Shown in pieces: positions 36,930 to 44,747 of a stretch of 64,000 nucleotides of DNA. The first letter of the stretch is position 1. Every line of letters begins with the position of its first letter. Under the pieces are notes generated by a model. It was not told the DNA's origin. It was given only the letters and a program-made list of their open reading frames with translations, and ran no database searches. The position numbers and the translations under genes were made by a program. Where the stretch lies: assembly GCA_950054155.1 (NCBI GenBank), contig CATLOT010000001.1, forward strand, positions 124,001 to 188,000. The letters run 5' to 3'. This DNA comes from an uncultured Bacteriovoracaceae bacterium. Lineage in GTDB: Bacteria; Bdellovibrionota; Bacteriovoracia; Bacteriovoracales; Bacteriovoracaceae.

Positions 36930-37599
36930 ATCTTAGGCTTCCTGTGAGATGGGCTTCAATGAGACCATCTTGTTTTTTTAGAAGGGCTTCACCATTCTTT
37001 CCAAGACCGACAAAGAGACCACTTTCTTTGTTTTTCCCATTGAGAATAATGACTTCTTGATTTTGATGAACACAGTAGTCTTGAAATTCGTTGATAACAC
37101 CTTCAGAGGTTAGGCGATGCGAATGAATAAATTCGACAATTTCAAAAGGGAGTTCTTTCTTATATTGAGACGAGAGTTGCTCCTCGAAATTGAAAAGGCT
37201 TCCAACAGGGTAGTCAAAATTTAATTTTGTTGTATCTGCTTTAATATTGAGCCCTATACCAACAGCTACTCTCTGACCAACAAGTTGGCACAGTATTCCA
37301 CCGATTTTTTCCCGCTTCTTATTGATGAGATCATTTGGCCACTTAAGTGAAAGCTTAGGTCTAAAGAATCGAGATAATAATATTCCAATTTCTAGTGGGG
37401 TGAGTGTAATCGTCGGATTGGGAGAAATATCAAAGCTGAAGGCGAGTGCTTCATCTAAATGTGACCAAGGAGCTCCTTGGCGACCGACACCTGCACTTTG
37501 ATGGTCAGTTGAAACGAGGATATCTGTATTTCCCTGAGAGAGAAATTCTTTAACACGTGTTTGGGTAGAATCAGTTTGTTCTAAATGGACATGATGCAT
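36922..37599 (-). CDS. birA: Biotin-protein ligase BirA (no DNA-binding domain)
   Basis: BirA activates biotin with ATP and attaches it to carrier lysines, here probably the carrier at 2463-2969. The 225-residue protein has the biotin-binding loop AGVGRQGAPW and the KWPNDL motif with IGGIL and GIGLN. It lacks the N-terminal helix-turn-helix of E. coli BirA, so it is a ligase only and not a repressor. It overlaps the response regulator's 3' end by 8 bases (convergent). Confidence 0.92.
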   Translation of the reverse strand: MHHVHLEQTDSTQTRVKEFLSQGNTDILVSTDHQSAGVGRQGAPWSHLDEALAFSFDISPNPTITLTPLEIGILLSRFFRPKLSLKWPNDLINKKREKIGGILCQLVGQRVAVGIGLNIKADTTKLNFDYPVGSLFNFEEQLSSQYKKELPFEIVEFIHSHRLTSEGVINEFQDYCVHQNQEVIILNGKNKESGLFVGLGKNGEALLKKQDGLIEAHLTGSLRFN

Positions 37600-37668
37600 A
37601 ATGGTTCTTTAATTCTAATAAGCCTTTTGGTAAAAAGATAGTATTACTCCTCATACGAAAGGTTAACT

Positions 37669-38373
37669 ATGTCACTCATCCAAAGGGCTACTCCCCGTAA
37701 AGTTTCATTTACGACTAATATTAATCCCTATGCCGCAGGTTCTGTTATTGCTGAATTTGGTCAAACTAAGGTTCATATTACGGCCACAGTAGAAGAAAAT
37801 GTTCCGCCTTGGATGAGAAATCAAGGAAAGGGCTGGGTAACTGCAGAGTACAATATGCTTCCTGGTTCAACCCATACAAGAAGCCGTCGTGAAAGAAGTA
37901 AGGTTGGCGGAAGAACTTACGAAATTCAAAGACTCATTGGACGCAGCTTAAGGGCTATTGTCGACCTGGAAAAGTTGGGGGAAAGAAGTATAAATATTGA
38001 TTGCGATGTTCTTGTTGCAGATGGTGGCACGAGAACAACATCTATTTCAGGTGCCTATGTAGCACTAGCACTTGCCGTTAAGAAGCTTCAGGCAGAGGGC
38101 TTAATTAAAGAGAGTCCCCTTGACTCTCAACTTGGAGCAATTAGTGTTGGTGTCAATACAGATGGAAAAATCATTGCTGACCTCAACTATGAAGAGGACT
38201 CAAGCTGTGAGACTGATATGAATATTGTTATGACGAGAGAAGGGCAATTCATTGAAATCCAAGGGACTGCTGAAGAGAAGCCATTTAATAAAGATCAGTT
38301 AGCAGCCCTTCTTGAAGCGGCTGAAGAATCTTTAAAGGTTGTTTTCACTGAACAGGATAAGGCGCTGTCATGA
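37669..38373 (+). CDS. rph: Ribonuclease PH
   Basis: RNase PH is a phosphate-dependent 3' exonuclease that trims tRNA precursors. The 234-residue protein shows GKGWVTAEYNMLPGSTHTR, the basic RLIGRSLRA helix and INIDCDVLVADGGTRTTSISGAYVAL, all close to the family consensus. Its stop overlaps the next start (ATGA), the common rph-rdgB pairing. AAAGGTTAACT precedes the ATG. Confidence 0.96.
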   Translation: MSLIQRATPRKVSFTTNINPYAAGSVIAEFGQTKVHITATVEENVPPWMRNQGKGWVTAEYNMLPGSTHTRSRRERSKVGGRTYEIQRLIGRSLRAIVDLEKLGERSINIDCDVLVADGGTRTTSISGAYVALALAVKKLQAEGLIKESPLDSQLGAISVGVNTDGKIIADLNYEEDSSCETDMNIVMTREGQFIEIQGTAEEKPFNKDQLAALLEAAEESLKVVFTEQDKALS

Positions 38374-38969
38374 GCCTTGAGATAACTCTCGCCTCGGGAA
38401 ATGCTCACAAAGCTGAAGAGTTTGCGAGCCTCTTTCCTGGTAATATTCTCAGTATTGTTGCTGCTTCTGAAAAAATAGAGGTCATCGAAGATGGTGCTAC
38501 TTACCGTGAAAATGCTCTAAAAAAAGCTATGGGGTATTACGAAAAATTCAAGTGCCCTGTAATGTCAGATGATTCTGGCTTAGATGTCGAAGCTCTGCCT
38601 GGAGAGCTCGGTATCCACACCGCCCGCTTTGGGGGAGATGATTTAAGTTCCCAAGAACGCAATGCACTTCTATTAAAGAGGCTTGAAGGAAAAGAGGGGG
38701 AGGAGAGAAGAGCGCAATTTGTCTGTGTTCTTTGCTTTTACTTGAGCCCTGAAGAAATTTTCTTTTTTGAGGGAAGGCTAAAGGGAGAAATTTCTCTTGA
38801 ACAGCAAGGAGAAGAGGGTTTTGGCTATGATCCTGTATTTTTTCCAGAGAAGGCTCCTGAGGGGAAGACTTTGGCCGAAGTGCCCGACTGGAAAGGGCTT
38901 AATGGCCATCGCAGCCTGGCCTGTCAGGCGGCATTAAAATTCTTTGCAGAAAGGATTGGACAAAACTGA
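38370..38969 (+). CDS. rdgB: XTP/dITP diphosphatase (RdgB/HAM1 family)
   Basis: This enzyme removes non-canonical purine nucleotides (ITP, dITP, XTP) from the pool by releasing pyrophosphate. The 199-residue protein has TLASGNAHKAEEF at the start, SDDSGLDVEAL in the centre (metal-binding Asp) and GFGYDPVFFPE and HRSLACQAAL near the end, all characteristic. It is translationally coupled to rph by a four-base overlap. tRNA-Pro lies 37 bases downstream. Confidence 0.95.
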   Translation: MSLEITLASGNAHKAEEFASLFPGNILSIVAASEKIEVIEDGATYRENALKKAMGYYEKFKCPVMSDDSGLDVEALPGELGIHTARFGGDDLSSQERNALLLKRLEGKEGEERRAQFVCVLCFYLSPEEIFFFEGRLKGEISLEQQGEEGFGYDPVFFPEKAPEGKTLAEVPDWKGLNGHRSLACQAALKFFAERIGQN

Positions 38970-39006
38970 TGCCCTCCATTATAAAAAGCTACTCAATTGA
39001 AATGAT

Positions 39007-39083
39007 CGGAGCGTAGCGCAGCTTGGTAGCGCACTTGCTTTGGGAGCAAGGGGTCGCTGGTTCGAATCCAGTCGCTCCGACCA
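39007..39083 (+). tRNA. tRNA-Pro, anticodon TGG
   Basis: A complete 77-nt cloverleaf has acceptor arms CGGAGCG and CGCTCCG, a D-arm with GCGC stems, an anticodon stem CTTGC/GCAAG with loop TTTGGGA (anticodon TGG), a T-arm GCTGG-TTCGAAT-CCAGT (allowing a GT pair), discriminator A, and an encoded CCA end. It decodes proline CCA and probably other CCN codons. Confidence 0.97.
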
Positions 39084-39157
39084 TCTTCAATTAATAGGCT
39101 TTCCTTTTTTGATACAATCCCAGCTATTTTAAGTTCCTTTTTTTTAGACGCGACTGT

Positions 39158-39201
39158 CTTTGATGCTAATCGTATGCTGTCGCATACGCTCATCATCAAA
39201 G
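39158..39201. other. Long two-part imperfect hairpin
   Basis: CTTTGATG (39158-39165) pairs with CATCAAAG (39194-39201), and CGTATGC (39171-39177) with GCATACG (39182-39188) around a TGTC loop. The two stems are separated by a symmetric 5-by-5 internal loop. There is no T-tract on either strand. It lies between tRNA-Pro and the convergent secreted-protein gene and may be a bidirectional transcription end or a structured RNA. Confidence 0.65.
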
Positions 39202-39221
39202 CGCCTGTGAGTCAAAGCACT

Positions 39222-39635
39222 TTAGGGGAGGGTGAGGGCTATTCCGGTGAGTCCTTTGTATTGGGTGCTTCGACCTGCGCATGAACCGACCATTTTTTCT
39301 TCAAAGGTTTCGAGGGCTTCGTAGCGGGAGCAAAGGGCGAAGGCTTGACCATCGTGAAGGTCTTGGATTTCTATTTGGAAGGAGTAGTAGCCGCCAGCAT
39401 CTTGTCTTTTGGCGAGGGTGAAGAGGACGCGGTAGTGGTTGAAGTAGGCTTCTGTTTGGCTAAAGCTTTGAAAGTCGGGCTCTGGGATAAGAATTGTTTT
39501 TACTTCAGAGGTGGCTTCAGGGAAGCAAGTCTGGTGAGGAGGACAAAACTCCTTTTGCCACATATTTGCCTTGATTGTGTAGGCGTAGGAAGAAGGGAGG
39601 ATTGCTATGCTCAATAAAAGTAAAAAAAATTTCAT
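39222..39635 (-). CDS. Small secreted protein, unknown
   Basis: I do not recognise this protein of about 137 residues. The start is taken at MKFFLLLLSIAILPSSYA, a clear signal peptide, with AGG seven bases upstream. An upstream in-frame start at 39677 would add an unlikely extension. The mature part has four cysteines (EFCPPHQTCFP, ALCSRYE, GSCAGRS) that may form disulfide bonds in the periplasm. It is divergent from another small secreted protein gene. Confidence 0.68.
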   Translation of the reverse strand: MKFFLLLLSIAILPSSYAYTIKANMWQKEFCPPHQTCFPEATSEVKTILIPEPDFQSFSQTEAYFNHYRVLFTLAKRQDAGGYYSFQIEIQDLHDGQAFALCSRYEALETFEEKMVGSCAGRSTQYKGLTGIALTLP

Positions 39636-39693
39636 TATAAACCTAATTTCAAAGGGTATTTCCATAAAGCTAAACATTGGTTAGCCTAGCCGG

Positions 39694-40260
39694 ATGTTAC
39701 GAATTCAGATCCTCCTTTTATCACTCTTTTTTTCCTTTTCAATATTTGCCTTGCTGCCAGGTGAATATTCGTCAAATTGTTTTCCTCATGGAGAAGGTCT
39801 AAAGGACTCCTTTCAAAGCTCTGTCCTTGTGAGTGAAGAGCGTTTTGAGGGAAAGTTTATTCTCTTTGAAGGACCGGGCTGTAAAAAGTCAGTACTAACT
39901 GTTGATTTTACTGCGGAGATGAATTTCCCCGAGGAAAAGGAATTTGGTCCTTTGGACTTGAGGGTAGGTAAAGCCTTTATGGTTGTAATGGATGAGAAAT
40001 TGCGCCAAGAATTTATGATGCGTAGTTTATGTGGGGACTTGCAGCTTGAACTCTATGTTCCTTTTGAGATTCAAGGTCTACAAAAGTGCGGACCATTTCC
40101 GGTTCCTGCATCGGGGACTCTTGTTTATGATTACTTTAAAAAAGAGGGCCATGATTTTTCATTAGGTGGTTACCCCCTCCTTTGGATTCTTGATGAGAAT
40201 AGGCGCCCTGCGCTAACAAGCCGTATTGTTTATCGCAAGAAAGTACCCCATTCGAACTAA
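39694..40260 (+). CDS. Small secreted protein, unknown
   Basis: This 188-residue protein has a signal sequence (MLRIQILLLSLFFSFSIFA) and a mature part with cysteines around YSSNCFPHG, GPGCKK, SLCGDL and QKCGPF, suggesting disulfides in an oxidising compartment. It contains LPGEYSSNC right after the signal sequence, as small lipocalin-like or uncharacterised secreted proteins may do, but I cannot assign a family. The 191-base gap after it holds the smc leader. Confidence 0.65.
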   Translation: MLRIQILLLSLFFSFSIFALLPGEYSSNCFPHGEGLKDSFQSSVLVSEERFEGKFILFEGPGCKKSVLTVDFTAEMNFPEEKEFGPLDLRVGKAFMVVMDEKLRQEFMMRSLCGDLQLELYVPFEIQGLQKCGPFPVPASGTLVYDYFKKEGHDFSLGGYPLLWILDENRRPALTSRIVYRKKVPHSN

Positions 40261-40451
40261 AAAATCGGAGTTTGCGCGCTGTCTAAAGTAGCCGATTCCT
40301 TGTATTTAACGCCCTTTGGGCCTTCAAATTCCCTATTATTTCTTGTACACTTTGTGAGTGCTGTCATAAGCTTGAGAGTACACACAACACACAAAAAACA
40401 CGAACACACACATGCAACGAACAGACACGAAGCAAAGCAAAGGATTCGCTT

Positions 40452-43400
40452 GTGAAGCTTAAGAGACTAGTTATTCAGGGCTTTAAGTCATTTAAAGACC
40501 GCACCACTATAAATTTTGATGACGGTATTACCGGAATCGTAGGCCCTAACGGCTGTGGTAAATCTAATATTGTTGATGCCCTCTTTTGGGTAATGGGTGA
40601 GCAGTCGGCGAAGCACCTTCGTGGTAAGTCGATGAAGGATCTTATCTTCTCGGGTTCATCCAAATATTCTCCCGGTGCTTTTTCTGAGGCAACACTCGTT
40701 CTTGAAAATACCAATGGAAAACATATTCATATTGGCTCAAAGGTAAGTTCTCCCACGGAAATTCAGCTTACTCGTAAGCTTTATAGAAATGGTGAAACTG
40801 AGTATCGTATTAATAATGAGCCTGCCCGCTTAAGAGATATCCAAGAAGTTTTCATGGATACTGGTGCTGGTGCAAAATCTTATTCAATTATCGCTCAAGG
40901 TGAGATTAATAGACTTGTTCAAGCAAAGCCTGAAGAAAGAAGGGTAATGATTGAAGAGGTTGCTGGAATTACTAAGTTCAAAGCACGTAAAAGAGAGTCA
41001 TTGAGAAAGATTGAAGCGACTCAGTCTAACCTCAGTCGTCTTAATGACCTTCAGGTTGAAATCGAGAAGAATTTACGTGCCCTTCAAAAGCAGGCTGAGA
41101 AAGCTGAGCGCGCAAGAAGTCTAAAAGAAAAGATTAAGCGCAATGATATTGTTGTTCATGCTCATAAGGTTTTTGAAGGTCTTAAGACTTATAGAGATGA
41201 TCAGACTCGTGCCAATGAATTAGAGCTAGATATTGAAACGGCTAAGACAAGAAAGAATAGCCTTGAAGTGTCTCTTGAAGATGAGAGAATTCAAAAGGAC
41301 GAGCAAACTGAGAAAATTGAAGCTCTTCAAAGCGAATATAATGAAATCTCAAGAACTTTAGCGGCCTCTGAAGAAAAGCTTAATTATCTCTGTAAAACTG
41401 TTACTGAGAAAGAAAGTCTTGTGGAAACTCGTCACAAGGAAATGACTGAGATTCACGAGGAAATTAATAATAGAGAAGAACGTCTCACTCAGCTTAAAGC
41501 AGAGAGAGAGAATCTTGAAAGCCAGCGAGAAGAGGGCTTTGACTTTTCTGAACTTGAAGAAGTAGTCGAAAATTTAAAAGAAGAAATGGAGCTTAAAGCT
41601 GAAGGACTTGATCAGCTTAAGGAAGAACTTTCAACGGCTAGGGAAGAGCTCAATGAGCTTGATCAAACAGTGTTTAGAAATTCTTCACGAATGGAAGAAT
41701 TTGCTTCTTCACTTCAAGACATTACGACAGAGATTGAAGCTCTTGAAAAACAATATTCTGGTGTTAGCAAGGACATTGCTGATGAGAGAGAAGCTTCCTT
41801 AAAAGCGAGTGAAAAAGCCGAAGAGCTTAGCAATGAAGAACGAGAAGTTCGATCATCATTGGATGAGCTTAAAGTTCAACTCAAAGAAAAAGAGCAAAAA
41901 CTAAAAGAGAAGCAAAAAGAGTTAATTCAAAAAGAAAGTAAACTCACTTCTCTCGTGGAGATTAGAGAATCTTTAGAGGGGACTAAGGAAGGAATGGCAA
42001 AGTTGATGGAAGACCATCCACAAGGCTTTGTTCTTCTTGGTACCCTCATTAAATGTGCTGACGAATTCGCTGCTGGTGCACAGGCCCTTTTAAGAGATTA
42101 CCTTCAGGTGGCAGTTTGTAAGAGTAATGAAGCTAAAATGGATCTTCGCTCTTGGCTTGAAGCAAATGCCAATTTAGGTCTTGATGTTCTTATTCCCATG
42201 GCAGATTCATCAATAACTGATGAAACGTTAGAGAGATTAAGAATTAAGTTCCCCGAAATTAAGGCCCTCAGTGAAGTGCTTGAAATGGAAGGTGAGCTTA
42301 AGTCTGAGCTATCAGCTTTTCTTAATGGACTTTATCTCGTGTCTGACCTTGAATCTGAAAAGGTTCTAGGACTTGAGGGATCCTTTAAAGCAATCTCGAC
42401 ATTTGATGGTCATAAAGTTGTAAGAAACGCTCAAGGTGCAAACCTTATTGATTTTACGAACCCTGAGAATACCGGGGCTGGTGTTGTTGCCCGTAATAAT
42501 CAAATCGAAGAACTCACAATTGAGGTTGAGGCCTTAAAAGAAGAAGTTCCTCAAATCGAAGAGGCCACGTCATTCTTAGAGAAAGATCTTGAGGCCATGT
42601 CATCTCGTTACGATCAGATTAGAGATGACCTCTCTGATAAAAAATCAGAAGCGGCTTCTTTAAGTTCTGCTCTTGAATCGAAGCTTGCCAATATGGAGGC
42701 AGGGAATGCTCGTCTTGAGATTTTAAAAAATAGAAAGACTGAAATATCTAAGCAACGTTTTGATCTTCTCGAAAATGAAGAAGGGATGAATAAGCAGTTA
42801 GAAGAGGCTAAGGAGCGAGTGGAAGACCTCTCTGCTCAAGTTGAAGATATTGAAGAGAGCACCAGTTTCTTAAGAGATGAGTATTCAACAAAGAAAGAAG
42901 AGCTTGTTGAGAAACAAGTGCAAGCAAAGTCATTTAATGAAAGACTTGAAAATACTGATCGTCAGATTAGTGATGTTGAGTCACAGATTGAAAGACAAAA
43001 TCAAAAGCTTGAATCTCACAAAGAGCTTATTGAAAATTACCAAACTGAAATGGAGAATATGACGGTTGAAATGGAGGAGCTTGAACAAGCAAATCTTAAT
43101 ACGGCCGAAGGTCTTCAAGATAAAGAAGAGGTTCTTAACAATCTAAAAGACTCTCTCGGAGAGTTGCTCCTTGCAATGAAAGAGAGAGAGGATGAAGCGA
43201 AGAAGCTGACAACCGAAATCAGCAAGAATGAGAAAACGCTTGTTGAAATTGATAGTAAGCGCTCTCGTATTGTTGAGGATGAAGAGCAAACAGTTCGCAA
43301 TATTTTTGAAAAATATAGAATCAACCTGAGAGAATCTCTTGGACGTTTCCTCGAATATGAAGAGGACGACTATCGTGGTCTTGGTGATATTTCATCAATG

Positions 43401-44123
43401 TTCTTCATGGAAACGGAGAATGGGACGATTGAACTAGAATGCGAGCCCTATGAGTTTAATCGCCGTTATGGACAAGATTTAAAAGACTGCGAGTACAAAC
43501 TTAAGAATTATAAAACTGAGCTCAATAGGCTTGGTGAAATCAATTGGCAGGCCATTGAGGACTATGAAAGACAAAAATTACGTTTTGATTTTCTCAAGGT
43601 TCAAGAAGAGGAGCTAAAGACTTCTCTAGAAGATCTTGAAAAGGCTATTGAGCATATTGATGAGAAATCTCGCCAGAGATTTAAGATTGCTTTTGAAGAA
43701 GTTGATGTTCGCTTTAGAAAAGTATTCCCAATCATCTTCGGTGGTGGTTCAGCTCAGCTGAAGGTTACAGGAGACATGAACGATCCAGAGTGTGGTGTAG
43801 AGATTATTGCCCAACCTCCTGGTAAGAAAATGCAGAATATCAACCTCATGTCAGGTGGCGAAAAGGCCATGACAGCAGTAAGTTTGATCTTCTCAATTTT
43901 TCTTGTGAAGCCAAGTCCATTCTGTCTTCTTGATGAGGTTGATGCGCCACTTGATGACGCCAACGTCGGCCGCTTTAACGAGCTTCTTCGTGAAATGAGT
44001 AAGGAATCTCAATTTATTCTTATTACTCACAATAAGAAAACGATGGAACTCAATGATACTCTCTATGGGGTGACGATGCAGGAGCCTGGTGTATCAAAAG
44101 CTGTTAGCGTTCAACTTCACTAG
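40452..44123 (+). CDS. smc: Chromosome segregation protein SMC
   Basis: SMC is the ATPase of the bacterial condensin complex. The 1223-residue protein has the Walker A motif GPNGCGKSN at residues 31-39, long coiled coils either side of a hinge (about residues 505-660), and the C-terminal signature NLMSGGEKAMTAVSL with LLDEVDAPLDDANV (Walker B and D-loop). The start is GTG, with AAAGGA upstream. It ends 10 bases before the lolA-like gene. The upstream leader is unusually rich in A and C. ScpA and ScpB genes are not in the window. Confidence 0.97.
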   Translation: MKLKRLVIQGFKSFKDRTTINFDDGITGIVGPNGCGKSNIVDALFWVMGEQSAKHLRGKSMKDLIFSGSSKYSPGAFSEATLVLENTNGKHIHIGSKVSSPTEIQLTRKLYRNGETEYRINNEPARLRDIQEVFMDTGAGAKSYSIIAQGEINRLVQAKPEERRVMIEEVAGITKFKARKRESLRKIEATQSNLSRLNDLQVEIEKNLRALQKQAEKAERARSLKEKIKRNDIVVHAHKVFEGLKTYRDDQTRANELELDIETAKTRKNSLEVSLEDERIQKDEQTEKIEALQSEYNEISRTLAASEEKLNYLCKTVTEKESLVETRHKEMTEIHEEINNREERLTQLKAERENLESQREEGFDFSELEEVVENLKEEMELKAEGLDQLKEELSTAREELNELDQTVFRNSSRMEEFASSLQDITTEIEALEKQYSGVSKDIADEREASLKASEKAEELSNEEREVRSSLDELKVQLKEKEQKLKEKQKELIQKESKLTSLVEIRESLEGTKEGMAKLMEDHPQGFVLLGTLIKCADEFAAGAQALLRDYLQVAVCKSNEAKMDLRSWLEANANLGLDVLIPMADSSITDETLERLRIKFPEIKALSEVLEMEGELKSELSAFLNGLYLVSDLESEKVLGLEGSFKAISTFDGHKVVRNAQGANLIDFTNPENTGAGVVARNNQIEELTIEVEALKEEVPQIEEATSFLEKDLEAMSSRYDQIRDDLSDKKSEAASLSSALESKLANMEAGNARLEILKNRKTEISKQRFDLLENEEGMNKQLEEAKERVEDLSAQVEDIEESTSFLRDEYSTKKEELVEKQVQAKSFNERLENTDRQISDVESQIERQNQKLESHKELIENYQTEMENMTVEMEELEQANLNTAEGLQDKEEVLNNLKDSLGELLLAMKEREDEAKKLTTEISKNEKTLVEIDSKRSRIVEDEEQTVRNIFEKYRINLRESLGRFLEYEEDDYRGLGDISSMFFMETENGTIELECEPYEFNRRYGQDLKDCEYKLKNYKTELNRLGEINWQAIEDYERQKLRFDFLKVQEEELKTSLEDLEKAIEHIDEKSRQRFKIAFEEVDVRFRKVFPIIFGGGSAQLKVTGDMNDPECGVEIIAQPPGKKMQNINLMSGGEKAMTAVSLIFSIFLVKPSPFCLLDEVDAPLDDANVGRFNELLREMSKESQFILITHNKKTMELNDTLYGVTMQEPGVSKAVSVQLH

Positions 44124-44133
44124 GATTGTTTCA

Positions 44134-44745
44134 ATGCCACGTAATGCAATAATTGTTCTTCTTATTTTAACGGGAAGCCTCTTTGCAAAAGCAAAGAGTA
44201 GCTTCCTTCCTAAGACCTTTGAAGCCAACTTTGTAAAAGAAGAGAAGGCGATTCTTTCTGGAAAAACTTTAAAAGTTGAAGGCCAAATCTTTTATAAGTA
44301 CCCGAGTCGTATTCGTCTTGAAGAACAAGGCAATGAGAAATCAGTTTTTGTAAGTAACCCTTTTAAGACATTCTATTATAAGCCACCAGTTTTTGAGGGA
44401 GTTCCAGGTGAACTCACCGTCAATAAATCAAATAGCTATCCCTTGACGCGTTTTCTGGACTCTTTGAGAAATGGACTTGAGTCAAACGACCTTTATAAAG
44501 TTAAGAAGAAGAAGGAATTAATTGATTTCACTTTCACAAAGAAAGGAATTAATGAACTCAAGATCGCTAAAGCACAAATTGGCTTTACGAATAAGATAGA
44601 TTTTCATCATGTTAAGTACGTCGAAATCGTTCTCGATAACGATAAGAAAGTTCGCTTTGTTCTCGATCATGTTAAGGTTGGTGGGAAATTAAAAGAGGGG
44701 CTTTTTGACTTCAAAGCCCCAAAGGGAACGAGAGTTTCTCAATAG
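44134..44745 (+). CDS. lolA: LolA-like outer-membrane lipoprotein carrier protein
   Basis: LolA-type periplasmic carriers shuttle lipoproteins from the inner to the outer membrane. The protein of about 203 residues has a signal sequence (NAIIVLLILTGSLFAKA), then FEANFVKEEKAILSGKTLKVEGQIFYKYPSRIRLE, a typical LolA core, and a C-terminus LKEGLFDFKAPKGTRV. AGGA lies eight bases before the ATG at 44134. A longer in-frame reading starting with GTG at 44089 overlaps smc and is unlikely. It converges with the lytic transglycosylase gene with a two-base gap. Confidence 0.83.
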   Translation: MPRNAIIVLLILTGSLFAKAKSSFLPKTFEANFVKEEKAILSGKTLKVEGQIFYKYPSRIRLEEQGNEKSVFVSNPFKTFYYKPPVFEGVPGELTVNKSNSYPLTRFLDSLRNGLESNDLYKVKKKKELIDFTFTKKGINELKIAKAQIGFTNKIDFHHVKYVEIVLDNDKKVRFVLDHVKVGGKLKEGLFDFKAPKGTRVSQ

Positions 44746-44747
44746 CT

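Noticed and set aside
38993-39199. 68-residue minus-strand ORF containing SDWIRTSDPLLPKQ
   Set aside because: This is the well-known false translation of the antisense strand of a tRNA gene; the tRNA-Pro is complete on the plus strand.
39007-39221. Integration site or genomic island at tRNA-Pro
   Set aside because: No integrase, direct repeat of the tRNA end or unusual gene content follows it.
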